Shown: positions 33,686 to 40,808 of the stretch, piece after piece
How the letters are laid out: every line of letters starts with the position of its first letter
Numbering within the stretch: position 1 is the first letter of the stretch
Source of the DNA: a virus
Reading direction: 5' to 3' (one strand)
DNA length: 45,399 bases
IMG/VR virus record: IMGVR_UViG_3300038441_000952
Location: 1 to 45,399 of that record
The notes under the pieces: model-generated
Told to the model about the DNA's origin: nothing
Database searches by the model: none
Seen by the model: the letters and a program-made list of their open reading frames with translations, nothing else
Position numbers and translations under genes: made by a program

Positions 33686-34092
33686 CAGCCCTCCCAGACG
33701 ATCTGGCTGCGTCGGAGTCCTGCGTTCAGCAGGACCTCCCAACACTTGTGGCAGGGCTCACGAGTTGTGTACAGCACACACGCCCTCGTGATCGGGTTGC
33801 CACGCTTGAAGAACTTGTTGATCGCGTTGATCTCCGCGTGGACGGCGGTGCACCGGCCAACCCCGTCGAACCGAGCGCCGTGGGGAAGCTGATCGGTCGA
33901 CATCTGGCCGCGCGGGCAGCCGCCGTCCTCGCAGTTGGTCTCGCCGGAGCGAGGACCGTTGTAGCCGACGAAGACCTCCTGGTTGTCCACCACGAGGACT
34001 GCACCGACTTGATCACGGAGGCAGGAGCTCCGGGTCGCCACCGAAGCAGCAACCCCGAGCCACACCTCTGGCCAACTGGCCCTTCTAGACAT
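33685..34092 (-). CDS. dCMP deaminase
   Basis: A 135-residue zinc deaminase. HAEINAI carries the zinc His and the catalytic Glu, and TREPCHKCWEVLL the two zinc Cys. Further Cys in CEDGGCPRG may form a second site as in phage T4 dCMP deaminase. It converts dCMP to dUMP, the substrate of the ThyX encoded at 16161. ATG 34092 overlaps the upstream gene by 8 bases. Confidence 0.9.
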   Translation of the reverse strand: MSRRASWPEVWLGVAASVATRSSCLRDQVGAVLVVDNQEVFVGYNGPRSGETNCEDGGCPRGQMSTDQLPHGARFDGVGRCTAVHAEINAINKFFKRGNPITRACVLYTTREPCHKCWEVLLNAGLRRSQIVWEG

Positions 34093-34285
34093 GAGCGATC
34101 GCCACCGACAGGTACATGATGCCGACGCCGAACGCGGCCATGCCCGGCAGCACGAACGACTGGTCCTCGTCCGGGTGCAGGAACCAGCGACGCTGCACAG
34201 CGAGCACGATCCCACCCGTAACGGTGATGGCCGTCATGTAGCCCAGCATCCAGATGAGCATGCTGACGGTGATGGCGATGTTCAA
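34085..34285 (-). CDS. Small membrane protein, TTG start
   Basis: A 66-residue protein with two hydrophobic helices (residues 2-29 and 45-65) and a basic loop. TTG 34285 has AGGA seven bases upstream and no alternative start near it. Role unknown. Confidence 0.6.
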   Translation of the reverse strand: MNIAITVSMLIWMLGYMTAITVTGGIVLAVQRRWFLHPDEDQSFVLPGMAAFGVGIMYLSVAIAHV

Positions 34286-34302
34286 GTCCCTGTCCTGTCT
34301 TG

Positions 34303-34524
34303 CTAGTTGCGAGGCGCCGTCGCGGACGGCGTCGGCTTCACGTTACCGTCCTTCGGAGCGGCGTCGTCCATCTCGCACCCCTGGAGGATCAGGAGTCCGA
34401 TCGCGCCGACCGCCACGCCCTTGAGGAACGCGCTGGTGGTGTTGCCGTGTATCTTCTCGACGCTCTCCTTGGAGAGCGACATGGGAGTCCCCTTCGGGAT
34501 CTTCTCCCAGGTCATCTTCGCCAT
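34303..34524 (-). CDS. Small membrane or lipoprotein-like protein
   Basis: A 73-residue protein with a charged first 32 residues, a hydrophobic helix (FLKGVAVGAIGLLILQG) and then CEMDDAAPKD. The Cys directly after LLILQG is reminiscent of a lipobox, but the long charged N-terminus is unlike a normal signal peptide. GGAAGG precedes the ATG. Confidence 0.58.
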   Translation of the reverse strand: MAKMTWEKIPKGTPMSLSKESVEKIHGNTTSAFLKGVAVGAIGLLILQGCEMDDAAPKDGNVKPTPSATAPRN

Positions 34525-34576
34525 GGCCCGTCCTTCCCACGGGTCAGGGAGGGTCCGGCGCGGCCCGCTACGGGGT

Positions 34577-34654
34577 CGTAGGCGGCCTGCCGGGCCCTCC
34601 CGAGTACCTTTGCCCGACCGGTCCGAGATCGGCCCTTACGCGGCCGTCTAAGGC
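34577..34654. repeat. Boundary repeat R6
   Basis: GTAGGCGGCC on the left faces GCGGCCGTCTAAGGC on the right, with GAGTACCTTTGCCCGACCGG in the centre and CCGAGATCGGCCCTTACG after it. CGAGATCG before a CGTTACG or CTTACG string is shared with R2. Confidence 0.75.
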
Positions 34655-34662
34655 TTCCGGAC

Positions 34663-35325
34663 CTACGACCCGCCGGTCAGCTTGTCGTAGCAGATGTCGC
34701 CGATGCCCCGTTCGCGAGTCCGCTCGTTGGTGAGCGGGCTGCTGCAGACTCCGCACTGTCCGACCTTCTGGCCGAAGAGGGCGAACGCCTCCGTGGGGTT
34801 CTCGTGGATGGCGCTGAGGATCTTGTACACCCGCAGCAAGCGGCGCCGACGGAAGTCGCCCGGAGCTCCGGTGAGCTCGCTGACGTCCATCCGTCGATTG
34901 CCTCGTCCGTCGTCCATGAGGCGGTGAACCTGGTAGAACCGGATCGTCTCGTCCTCGGACTGGAGCGCGTACTTGCCGGGCTTGATGGACAGGAACTTGT
35001 CGTCCCAGCCCGCGTACCCGGCCTGTGCGCCACGGACGTACGGCTGCTTGAGCATCCTGGAGATGAAGGAGCTCGCGTCGGCGAACCCGAGCGAGTTGAT
35101 CATCTCCTCGTACTCGGCCTTCTCCAGCTCCTTGTACTCAGCCAGCCGCTCCCGCTCCCGACCCAGCGCGTGCGCCAGGGACAGCTGCTTGTGAGTGGAC
35201 TTGGCCTGGAGACCGTGGCTGTGACGGAGGACACGGTCGTGGGCGGTCTCCCGGGGCCGAAGCCCCGAGCAGGTCCTTACATCGTCGACCGTGTCGTGCT
35301 CGCCCTTGCAGTTACCGCACCTCAT
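34663..35325 (-). CDS. Protein with two zinc motifs, DUF6011-like C-terminus
   Basis: A 220-residue protein. The first ~18 residues contain CGNCKGEHDTVDDVRTC, a small zinc site. The last ~35 residues read CGVCSSPLTNERTRERGIGDICYDK, the zinc-ribbon-like pattern of DUF6011 proteins (CxxC...GIGxxC). The middle is helical and charged. AAGGAG precedes ATG 35325, which overlaps the upstream stop. It may bind DNA or other phage proteins. Confidence 0.75.
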   Translation of the reverse strand: MRCGNCKGEHDTVDDVRTCSGLRPRETAHDRVLRHSHGLQAKSTHKQLSLAHALGRERERLAEYKELEKAEYEEMINSLGFADASSFISRMLKQPYVRGAQAGYAGWDDKFLSIKPGKYALQSEDETIRFYQVHRLMDDGRGNRRMDVSELTGAPGDFRRRRLLRVYKILSAIHENPTEAFALFGQKVGQCGVCSSPLTNERTRERGIGDICYDKLTGGS

Positions 35326-36287
35326 CGGATCTCCTTCCGCGTGTCGCCGACACGGGTCTGGCCGAGGTCGGCGTTCCGGCCGTCGTTGCGACCCCGGGAG
35401 TAGGACTCGCCGATGATCCGCTGCTGGTAGCTGCGACCCTCCTTGATGTTGTTGTCCTCCTTGTACTTGTCGTACGCGTCCTGGACGAGCGCCCCCTTGT
35501 CGCGGAGGGCGAGCTCGGCGCCGGTCGTCGCCTTGACCTGAGCGTCGCGGTGCTCCTGGAGCTTGTACAGACGGATCGAGACTTCGGTGCGGAAGCCCTC
35601 GGCGTAGGACCGCTGGAAGGTGACCGGCGTCTGGACCGCGCGGTACTCCAGACCCATGAGCTTGCACCAGCGCTTGCAGGCGCGGATGAGGCGGCCGCCG
35701 TCCTTCTTCTTCTCGTGCCACTCGACCCACGGCCACGGCTCACCGATGGAGTCCTTGGGGTCGAGGTTGTGCTCCTCCATCCAGTGCATCCGGGCGATGT
35801 TCATCTGCGAGCAGGTCCGCTCCCAGTTGATCCCCGCCTCGTGCAGGATGTAGACGTTCTCGTCGTACGAGCGCTGCATGTCGACCTTCGGGTCGATCTT
35901 GCGCAGCAGCTGGAGACGGAGGCTCGTGTAGACCATCTCGGCGAACTTGATGTCCGAGGGCAGACCGATGAAGTCGCCGAAGCCGTTGCTGTACCCGTGG
36001 AAGGCGCAGTCGTAGTGCTGCGCGACGCGGATGCAGAGGTTGTACAGGCTCGTCGCGATCGGGCTGTCCATACCGGCGAACTGGAAGCGAACGCGCTCCG
36101 GCATCTCGACCGGCTTGGCCTTGTCCTTGTTCGCGGCGGCGAGGATGGCCGCGTCGATCTGGTACTTGGCCATCAGCTCGTCGGCCTTGGCCATGAAGTT
36201 GTTGGCGGCCTCCTCCTGCCCGCTCTCGCGGTGGGACTCGGCGGAGTTGAGCAGCGCCTGGATCTTGTTGATCATGGCGTCAGACAT
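35322..36287 (-). CDS. DUF2786-domain protein
   Basis: A 321-residue protein. The N-terminal ~45 residues, INKIQALLNSAESHRESGQEEAANNFMAKADELMAKYQI, match the DUF2786 repeat that is common in actinobacteria and their phages. The remainder is a mixed domain with WEWHEKKKDGGRLIRACKRWC. Its biochemical role is not known. The Shine-Dalgarno (GGGAG) directly follows the 3' strand of ribozyme H1's stem II. Confidence 0.8.
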   Translation of the reverse strand: MSDAMINKIQALLNSAESHRESGQEEAANNFMAKADELMAKYQIDAAILAAANKDKAKPVEMPERVRFQFAGMDSPIATSLYNLCIRVAQHYDCAFHGYSNGFGDFIGLPSDIKFAEMVYTSLRLQLLRKIDPKVDMQRSYDENVYILHEAGINWERTCSQMNIARMHWMEEHNLDPKDSIGEPWPWVEWHEKKKDGGRLIRACKRWCKLMGLEYRAVQTPVTFQRSYAEGFRTEVSIRLYKLQEHRDAQVKATTGAELALRDKGALVQDAYDKYKEDNNIKEGRSYQQRIIGESYSRGRNDGRNADLGQTRVGDTRKEIR

Positions 36288-36296
36288 GGGGTGCTC

Positions 36297-36359
36297 CCTG
36301 GTCTCCTCAGCATGGGTACCTTACCCATGGACGTGACTGGCTGTCACGTTTCGACCTGG
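36297..36359 (-). ncRNA. Hammerhead ribozyme H1 (type II)
   Basis: Read leftward: stem II CCAGGTC/GACCAGG (one A.A mismatch), GAAA, stem III CGTGAC-AGCCA-GTCACG, cleavage triplet GUC before C, stem I CATGGGTA-AGG-TACCCATG, and core CUGAGGA. All core residues are present. It lies directly before the DUF2786 gene, and the stem II 3' strand overlaps its Shine-Dalgarno. The predicted cut is in the last position of GUC. Confidence 0.95.
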
Positions 36360-36365
36360 ACGGGA

Positions 36366-36590
36366 TCAGTCGGTGCCGAGCACGATGTGCTCGTTGTTCG
36401 GGACGTCGCGGAGGGCGGCCTCGCGGATCGCCTCGTCCGACTTGTGCTTGTGCAGCATGTGCGCCAGCTTCTCGAGCTGCTCGGCGGAGATGTTGATCGC
36501 GTCCTGTCCGTCGTCGAGGAGGACGCCCTCCCATCCCTCGGACACGGTCGCCCAGAGGTAGTCGTCGAGCTGGACTCGTTCGTTCGCCAT
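36366..36590 (-). CDS. Unknown 74-residue acidic protein
   Basis: AGGAG lies five bases before ATG 36590. The protein is acidic and helical with LEKLAHMLHKHKSDEAIREAAL. It ends 6 bases before ribozyme H1. Role unknown. Confidence 0.62.
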   Translation of the reverse strand: MANERVQLDDYLWATVSEGWEGVLLDDGQDAINISAEQLEKLAHMLHKHKSDEAIREAALRDVPNNEHIVLGTD

Positions 36591-36598
36591 GGTCGCTC

Positions 36599-36727
36599 CT
36601 AGCAGCCCTGGTTGAGGATGAAGATGATGCCGAGCAGGACGATGATCAGGAGCACGATGCATCCGAACATCAGCTCGATGGCCATCTTGAGCATGTCGCC
36701 GTAGGACATGTTGGTGAAGCGCTTCAC
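36599..36727 (-). CDS. Small membrane peptide
   Basis: A 42-residue protein from GTG 36727 (GTGA overlap). Residues ~13-38 are one hydrophobic helix (MLKMAIELMFGCIVLLIIVL...). It ends NQGC. Role unknown. Confidence 0.55.
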   Translation of the reverse strand: MKRFTNMSYGDMLKMAIELMFGCIVLLIIVLLGIIFILNQGC

Positions 36728-37014
36728 GAGATCGCCTCCCACAGCGGACGGGGCGCGTAGGGGCTGATCCTGCCATAGCCGTTCACCTGGTCCGTGGCCA
36801 GCCACACGGCCTTGCGCGCCTCGTCGGCGAGCTCTCCGTCGATGTAGTCGGCGAGCTCCTCACCCGAGATGACGCCGAGCACGACCCCGGTGAGCGGGTA
36901 GGTCGGCTGCATCCCGACGAGCACCTCGACCTCGGAGACGTCGACACCGGCGTCCTCCAGGTCCAGCCGGATCTCTCCGAGCTTCTCGATGAGCTCCGTG
37001 AGCTTCAGCTTCAT
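36724..37014 (-). CDS. Unknown 96-residue acidic protein
   Basis: GGAGGG precedes the ATG by a short gap, and ribozyme H2 lies immediately upstream. The protein is acidic, with a helical first half (LTELIEKLGEIRLDLEDAG) and a VEVLVGMQPTYPLTGV strand region. Role unknown. Confidence 0.68.
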   Translation of the reverse strand: MKLKLTELIEKLGEIRLDLEDAGVDVSEVEVLVGMQPTYPLTGVVLGVISGEELADYIDGELADEARKAVWLATDQVNGYGRISPYAPRPLWEAIS

Positions 37015-37025
37015 GTTCCCTCCAC

Positions 37026-37090
37026 GATCTCGTCAGCACCCGTGCCATACGGGCGGACGCCACGGCTGGATGTCGCAGCGTTTCGATCTG
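37026..37090 (-). ncRNA. Hammerhead ribozyme H2 (type II)
   Basis: Stem II GATC/GATC, GAAA, stem III CGCTGCG/CGTGGCG (two G.U pairs) with a nine-base loop, GUC before C (cut between 37056 and 37055), stem I CGCCCGT-ATGGC-ACGGGTG, and core CUGACGA. It sits between the membrane peptide ending at 37101 and the gene starting at 37014, whose Shine-Dalgarno follows. Confidence 0.93.
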
Positions 37091-37100
37091 GCTGTGGTGG

Positions 37101-37226
37101 TTACCAGTGGAGCCCGAAGGCTCGCAGGACCAGCCCGATGCCGACCCCGAGCAGGACCCCGAGGATGGCGCAGGTGGCGATGTTCCACGGCGTGTCCGTG
37201 AAGAACGAGTTGAGCTTGCGAAGCAT
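37101..37226 (-). CDS. Small membrane protein
   Basis: A 41-residue protein with ATG 37226 and GGAGG upstream. One Gly/Leu-rich hydrophobic helix covers residues 15-36 (NIATCAILGVLLGVGIGLVL). It follows boundary repeat R7 directly. Role unknown. Confidence 0.58.
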   Translation of the reverse strand: MLRKLNSFFTDTPWNIATCAILGVLLGVGIGLVLRAFGLHW

Positions 37227-37240
37227 GAGCCCTCCCGAGG

Positions 37241-37330
37241 CCCTAGGCGGCCGTCTACGGGCCGCGCGTTGCCGGGTGAGCCCCTTCGCCCACCCGGCTT
37301 GCGTTCGGCGCTTACGTTGGCGCCTACGGC
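37241..37330. repeat. Boundary repeat R7
   Basis: CCTAGGCGGCCGTCTACGG on the left and CGCTTACGTTGGCGCCTACG on the right mirror each other around a hairpin in which GCCGGGTG pairs with CACCCGGC, enclosing AGCCCCTTCGCC. Together with R2 it gives the fullest form of the family. Confidence 0.8.
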
Positions 37331-37866
37331 GTCTCGATGAACCCGGCCTCGTCGGCGTCACCATTCTCGACCGCCGCGAGCTGCGCCTCGGAGACGGCCG
37401 GATAGAGGCCAGCCGGGTGCTCGGTGAAGTTGCTGGCGCTGGAGCAGCCGATGTACTGGAGCTCGCACTCGATCACGCGGAGCTCGCGGTTGCGGATCTC
37501 CGTGAGGACGTTGTACCGAGCCTTGAGCTGCGCCTGGAGCCAGCTCGGGTCGATCCAGGCCGAGGCCCGCATCTTCTCGTTCGCCTTGAGCTCCAGGTAC
37601 GCGAGCCGAACGAACTCGTCGACGTTGCCGAACTGCTCCAGGGTCGGCTCCAGACCGATCTCCATGTCGGTCCGGTTGCCGAAGGACTCCTTGAGGAGGT
37701 ACTCGACCTCGTCGTTCTGCTCCTGCGCCCGGAGGCGGTCGATGACCTCGTTGGCCCGCTTCTCAGCGTTGAAGCCGAGGATGTCGACGAAGACCTCGAT
37801 CGTCTCCGCCGTGTCGAACTCCAGGTTGGTCTTCTCGATGAGAAGGATCCGGATACCCATAACCAC
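37324..37866 (-). CDS. Unknown 180-residue protein
   Basis: The start is GTG 37866 (AAGGAG five bases upstream) or ATG 37860. The protein is helical and soluble, with AETIEVFVDILGFNAEKRANEVIDRL and a middle region VRLAYLELKANEKMR. The upstream frame reads on through ribozyme H3 to a GTG at 37893, which I reject. Role unknown. Confidence 0.65.
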   Translation of the reverse strand: MVMGIRILLIEKTNLEFDTAETIEVFVDILGFNAEKRANEVIDRLRAQEQNDEVEYLLKESFGNRTDMEIGLEPTLEQFGNVDEFVRLAYLELKANEKMRASAWIDPSWLQAQLKARYNVLTEIRNRELRVIECELQYIGCSSASNFTEHPAGLYPAVSEAQLAAVENGDADEAGFIETP

Positions 37867-37878
37867 GCTCACTCCTTG

Positions 37879-37931
37879 AGAGCTCCTCAGCACCGGCTCT
37901 TACCGGCGGACGCCCGAAGGCGTTTCGCTCT
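37879..37931 (-). ncRNA. Hammerhead ribozyme H3 (type II)
   Basis: Stem II AGAGC/GCTCT (5 pairs), GAAA, stem III CGCC-TTCG-GGCG (a stable UUCG loop), GUC before C (cut between 37909 and 37908), stem I CGCCGG/CCGGTG, core CUGAGGA. It is the shortest copy. The Shine-Dalgarno AAGGAG follows stem II directly. Confidence 0.96.
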
Positions 37932-37940
37932 TGCCTGGCG

Positions 37941-37980
37941 CCCGGTGCAGGGGTTTGGGTGGTCGCCACCCTGCACCGGG
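37941..37980 (-). terminator. Long hairpin between paralog 2 and ribozyme H3
   Basis: CCCGGTGCAGGG pairs perfectly with CCCTGCACCGGG (12 pairs) and an inner GGGTGG/CCACCC adds to it. It follows the paralog-2 stop. No U tract follows, so it may be an RNA 3'-end stabiliser rather than a terminator. Confidence 0.55.
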
Positions 37981-37994
37981 GCCGTCATGGGGTG

Positions 37995-38480
37995 TTACTC
38001 AGCGGCCTTGGCGGCCGTGCGGCGGGTGCGCCGGACTCGCGGCTTGGCCACGGGCGCCTCCTCCTTGGCCTCCTCGACCGGAGCGGTCTCGGCCACGGCC
38101 TCCTCGACCTTCTCCGCGTCGTCCGACAGCGCCTGGTCGGCCTCGCTGTCGTACTCCTCGGGCTTGGTCTCCTCGGCGACCGGCGCGGCCTCCTCGCCCT
38201 TGAGCTTGGCGAGCTCGGCCTCCAGCTTGGCGAGCTTGCGGGCCTTGGCCTCCTCGGCCTTCTTGGCCGCCGCGACCTTGCGGTCGGCGAGGTTCGCCTG
38301 GTTCTCCGGGCTGGCCTGGAAGTCCAGGCGGAAGGACACCGCGAGCTGGACGGTCTTGAGGTCGGGCTTGACCCCCGTCTTCTCCTCGATCCAGGCGGCG
38401 AACGCCTTGTGGAGGTCGGTGGGCTCGGCCTTGGCGCGCTCGGCGAAGGTCTTCTTCTTGGAGGCGGTGTTCTCGGTCAT
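37995..38480 (-). CDS. Paralog 2 of the PTDLH protein family
   Basis: A 161-residue protein with the shared N-terminal module (EPTDLHKAFAAWIEEKTG, DLKTVQLAVSFRLDFQASPE). A Lys/Ala/Glu helix follows, then an acidic stretch and a basic tail KPRVRRTRRTAAKAAE. AGGAG lies five bases before the ATG. It is the first gene after leader A and ribozyme H4. A DNA-binding or scaffold role is possible but unproved. Confidence 0.75.
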   Translation of the reverse strand: MTENTASKKKTFAERAKAEPTDLHKAFAAWIEEKTGVKPDLKTVQLAVSFRLDFQASPENQANLADRKVAAAKKAEEAKARKLAKLEAELAKLKGEEAAPVAEETKPEEYDSEADQALSDDAEKVEEAVAETAPVEEAKEEAPVAKPRVRRTRRTAAKAAE

Positions 38481-38490
38481 GGTAACTCCT

Positions 38491-38564
38491 AGGGACTCCT
38501 CAGCACCGGCACTCTACCGGCGGACCATCGGGGCGGCCTCTCGACCGCCCCTAGGTTTCGTCCT
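38491..38564 (-). ncRNA. Hammerhead ribozyme H4 (type II)
   Basis: Stem II GGAC/GTCC, GAAA, a long stem III with GGGGCGG/CCGCCCC inside, GUC before C (cut between 38523 and 38522), stem I CGCCGG/CCGGTG, core CUGAGGA. It follows leader A and precedes paralog 2. Confidence 0.94.
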
Positions 38565-38577
38565 GTGTACTGCTTCT

Positions 38578-38664
38578 CTCGCACCCGCCGGGACCTACCG
38601 GCTGCTTGTGCGAGGCGCGTCGACCAGTCGATTAGCCGAGCTACGGGTTTTGTGGAGGTCCCGT
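38578..38664 (-). ncRNA. Leader A: two conserved hairpins
   Basis: Hairpin 1 (38643-38664) is ACGGG/CCCGT with loop ACCTCCACAAAA. Hairpin 2 (38578-38614) is CTCGCAC/GTGCGAG with AAGCA on one side and GG on the other, topped by GCCGG-TAGGTC-CCGGC. The same two hairpins, with changed stem sequences but the same loops, occur in leader B. The loops can pair (ACCU with AGGU), suggesting a pseudoknot. Confidence 0.7.
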
Positions 38665-38809
38665 TCCTGTCAGAAGTCAGCGGCCCTTGCGGGGCGCGAT
38701 CTCAGCCGTCTTCCTGGGCTGTCCTACTCGGGCTCGCGGTCTTCGGGCTGCGTCTCGACCGTCGGCTGGATGCGCCGTCCCGGGAGTTCCTCGCTTGCCC
38801 TGCTCGCTT

Positions 38810-38940
38810 ACGAGTAGAACTATGCGCCATTCCTCCGGGGAAGGCAAACACCCATCTACCTGCGCATTCATCGCGTTTGCCCTGGTAGGGGGCTTGCGAA
38901 GATTCTATAATTTCTTTCAAGAAATTACATATGCGCAGGT
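38810..38940 (-). promoter_or_regulatory. Promoter P38.8 with mirrored GGTAG operator
   Basis: TTTGCC (38843-38848) and CATAGT (38819-38824) are 18 bases apart, and TTCTACTCGTAAGC follows the -10. Upstream, CCTACCAGGGC and GCAGGTAGA face each other around GATGAATG, as in P42.7. Further upstream lies an AT-rich stretch with TTTCTTGAAAGAAA. It heads the transcript through ribozymes H4 to H1. Confidence 0.8.
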
Positions 38941-39004
38941 AGACATGAGTGTCGACCATCTACGGCGATTCACCGCGCCTCAGCGCGAATCGGGCGAAAC
39001 CGCC

Positions 39005-39433
39005 CTACAGCGCCGTGAGCTTCCACAGCGAGCTGTCCTCCAGGCGCACAATCTGGGAGCCGTCCGAGGCCTTGCCGACGGGCTCGTACAGCTCCCAGGT
39101 GCCCGGCTTCTCCCAGGGGGCGCGCGGCTTGGCACGGGGCGGCACGGAGGCCGGGGTGCCGTCGCTGTGCGTGATGGGCTCATTCAGGTCCGCCAGGGGC
39201 ACACCGGCCACGGCGGGCTGAGCCTTGGGCGCCGCACTGTTGACGCGCCAGACGTGTCCCTTGGAGATCACGTCGATGTCCATCTTGTTCTGAGCGATGA
39301 TGCGGCGCATGACAGCGCGGACCTGCTCGTCGCGGAGGCCGGTCTCCTTGCAGGCCTCGTTGATGATGATGGTCTGGCCGATGCGCGCGACCAGGTACTT
39401 GGTCATGGTCGACTGCACGTTCATGTTACCCAT
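39005..39433 (-). CDS. Winged-helix-like DNA-binding protein
   Basis: A 142-residue protein. Residues ~10-65 have the helix-turn-helix look of TIIINEACKETGLRDEQVRAVM followed by a wing-like strand (IDVISKGHVWRVN). The second half is Pro/Ala-rich and ends in a short beta region. It might regulate phage promoters. ATG 39433 has GGAGGG nine bases upstream, just after ribozyme H5. Confidence 0.65.
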   Translation of the reverse strand: MGNMNVQSTMTKYLVARIGQTIIINEACKETGLRDEQVRAVMRRIIAQNKMDIDVISKGHVWRVNSAAPKAQPAVAGVPLADLNEPITHSDGTPASVPPRAKPRAPWEKPGTWELYEPVGKASDGSQIVRLEDSSLWKLTAL

Positions 39434-39448
39434 GTTGCAGAGCCCTCC

Positions 39449-39512
39449 TAGACTCGTCAGCGGCCGTCTACGGCCGGACCGCACCCCGGTGACCCGGGGC
39501 CGGTTTCGTCCT
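39449..39512 (-). ncRNA. Hammerhead ribozyme H5 (type II)
   Basis: Stem II GGAC/GTCT (one G.U), GAAA, stem III with CCG/CGG and CCCC/GGGG, GUC before C (cut between 39477 and 39476), stem I CGGCCGT-AG-ACGGCCG, core CUGACGA. It starts 8 bases after the stop at 39521 and ends just before the Shine-Dalgarno. Confidence 0.94.
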
Positions 39513-39520
39513 GTGGAGGA

Positions 39521-40153
39521 TCAGACGTAGGACCAGGAGCGCACGACCGACATGGTGCCATGGCTGGCGACCCGCTGCCTGGCCGCCTTGAGCAGCTCGT
39601 CCTGGTCGGGCTCTCCGAGCACCTTGACGCGCTGCTGGCTGATCTTGGCCGGATACTTGAGCCCGTGCTGCTTGTCCATCTGCACGACGGCGAGCCTGTC
39701 GTAGCGGTTGAACTCGCTGTCCTCGAACCGGAGAATCACGCCCTCCATGCCCACGTACCGGCCACGGGTGGTGAGCGACTTCACGCGCTTGCCGATGCCG
39801 GGGGTGGACCAGTTGTCCGTGGCCGACTTCACGAGCATGCGGATCGTCCACTCGTCGGCCGCCCTGAGCACGTCGATCGTGGCGTCGGCGGAGGCGTTGT
39901 GGTGGTACGTCCAGCCACGGGTCGTCGCGTACTGGATCGTCTTGACGCGCTCCTCCTCGGCGTCCCACACGACCGCGTAGAAGTCGCTGTCGTCGTGCAT
40001 GTTGCGCTCGTAGATGCCGATCACGGCTCCGAGATAGGTCGTCTCGTGGGCCTCAAGGTGCAGTTTGTTGAGCGCCTCGTCGGAGCTGTACTGGTTGGGG
40101 TCGTACCCCTGCTCCTTGCCGTGCCAGGGGTTGGTGCAAGTGATGATGGGCAT
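39521..40153 (-). CDS. Unknown 210-residue protein
   Basis: GAGGAGG lies before ATG 40153, immediately after ribozyme H6; an in-frame upstream start at 40435 would run through the ribozyme and is rejected. The protein has AVIGIYERNMHDDSDFYAVVWD early and a small beta domain with GRYVGMEGVILRFEDSEFNRYD. No family is recognised. Confidence 0.68.
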   Translation of the reverse strand: MPIITCTNPWHGKEQGYDPNQYSSDEALNKLHLEAHETTYLGAVIGIYERNMHDDSDFYAVVWDAEEERVKTIQYATTRGWTYHHNASADATIDVLRAADEWTIRMLVKSATDNWSTPGIGKRVKSLTTRGRYVGMEGVILRFEDSEFNRYDRLAVVQMDKQHGLKYPAKISQQRVKVLGEPDQDELLKAARQRVASHGTMSVVRSWSYV

Positions 40154-40165
40154 GATTCCTCCTCG

Positions 40166-40220
40166 GGAGCTCTTCAGCAGGACCGTGCAGCCCTGGACGC
40201 TCACATGAGCGTTTCGCTCT
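40166..40220 (-). ncRNA. Hammerhead ribozyme H6 (type II)
   Basis: Stem II GAGC/GCTC, GAAA, stem III CGCTC-ATGT-GAGCG, GUC before C (cut between 40196 and 40195), stem I CAGGGC/GTCCTG, core CUGAAGA. The Shine-Dalgarno GAGGAGG follows. Confidence 0.96.
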
Positions 40221-40380
40221 GGGTGGCGACCTCCGCACCCCTCCATATGAGTGCAGAGGCCGCCTGCGGGCCATTTCGAACAAGGCTCGTGCCCGGGCAC
40301 AACCCGGTCGGACGATCGTGCTCCTAGGAGTGCACTAGCGAAAGCCGTGCTGCACGAGCCAGGTCTTACGGATCCCCGCG
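40221..40380 (-). other. Non-coding leader of about 160 bases
   Basis: No gene is supported here. Read leftward it holds CTCTGCAC facing GTGCGGAG just before ribozyme H6, placed like hairpin 2 of leaders A and B, plus other short mirrored pairs such as GTGCAGCACGGC with GTGCAC. No family promoter is seen. Confidence 0.5.
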
Positions 40381-40398
40381 TTCCGGCCGTCGCCGGAA
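40381..40398 (-). terminator. Short hairpin after the zinc-motif gene
   Basis: TTCCGGC-GACG-GCCGGAA is a perfect 7-pair stem 3 bases after the stop of the gene at 40402. It lacks a U tract. Confidence 0.5.
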
Positions 40399-40401
40399 GT
40401 C

Positions 40402-40551
40402 TTATGCCAGCTCCAGGCCTCTGTCGAAGCCGCACTGGGCATGGGCGACGATGCTGATGGCGCCCGAACGATCGGCCGTCCTGAACTCAGCCATCTCGTC
40501 GTCCGGCCCCTCGTCGCAGAGCTCGCAGTCGTCGTTGAACTCGGGCAGCAT
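40402..40551 (-). CDS. Small zinc-motif protein
   Basis: A 49-residue protein with CELC near residue 9 and HAQC near residue 37, a possible CxxC...HxxC zinc site, within an acidic background. ATG 40551 overlaps the upstream stop as TGATG. No family is recognised. Confidence 0.6.
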   Translation of the reverse strand: MLPEFNDDCELCDEGPDDEMAEFRTADRSGAISIVAHAQCGFDRGLELA

Positions 40552-40808
40552 CAGAGGGCCTTCCGAACGTTGATGGAGAGGACGACCGGGTTGGTCCAGA
40601 TGTAGTTGCCGGAGCCGTCGGTGTTGCTCTGGTGGACGGTCGTCCTCCGGTCGATGCGGTATGCCATCACGAACCGCGCGGCCATCGTTATGTCCGGGAG
40701 CTCGATGTCGAGCGTGCCGGTTCGATCCATGCCGTGGACCGTGGCCTTGAAGGCGGCCACGTTGCTCGTCAGCAGACCCTGCAGAACGGTGTCGATCTCG
40801 ATGGTCAT
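40551..40808 (-). CDS. Unknown 85-residue protein
   Basis: GGAGG precedes the ATG at 40808, right after ribozyme H7. The protein is beta-rich (VHGMDRTGTLDIELPDITMAA, NPVVLSINVRKAL). No family is recognised. Confidence 0.65.
   Translation of the reverse strand: MTIEIDTVLQGLLTSNVAAFKATVHGMDRTGTLDIELPDITMAARFVMAYRIDRRTTVHQSNTDGSGNYIWTNPVVLSINVRKAL

Noticed and set aside
36310-36330. A promoter-like GGGTAAGGTACCC on the minus strand
   Set aside because: It is stem I of ribozyme H1 and pairs with itself; it has no -35 or GGTAG box at the usual distance.
38702-38959. An 85-codon leftward frame in the leader A region
   Set aside because: It has no Shine-Dalgarno and runs through the promoter, the AT-rich block and the GGTAG operator.
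39521-40435. A longer start for the 210-residue protein
   Set aside because: The added part would be ribozyme H6 and a structured leader; ATG 40153 has a strong Shine-Dalgarno.
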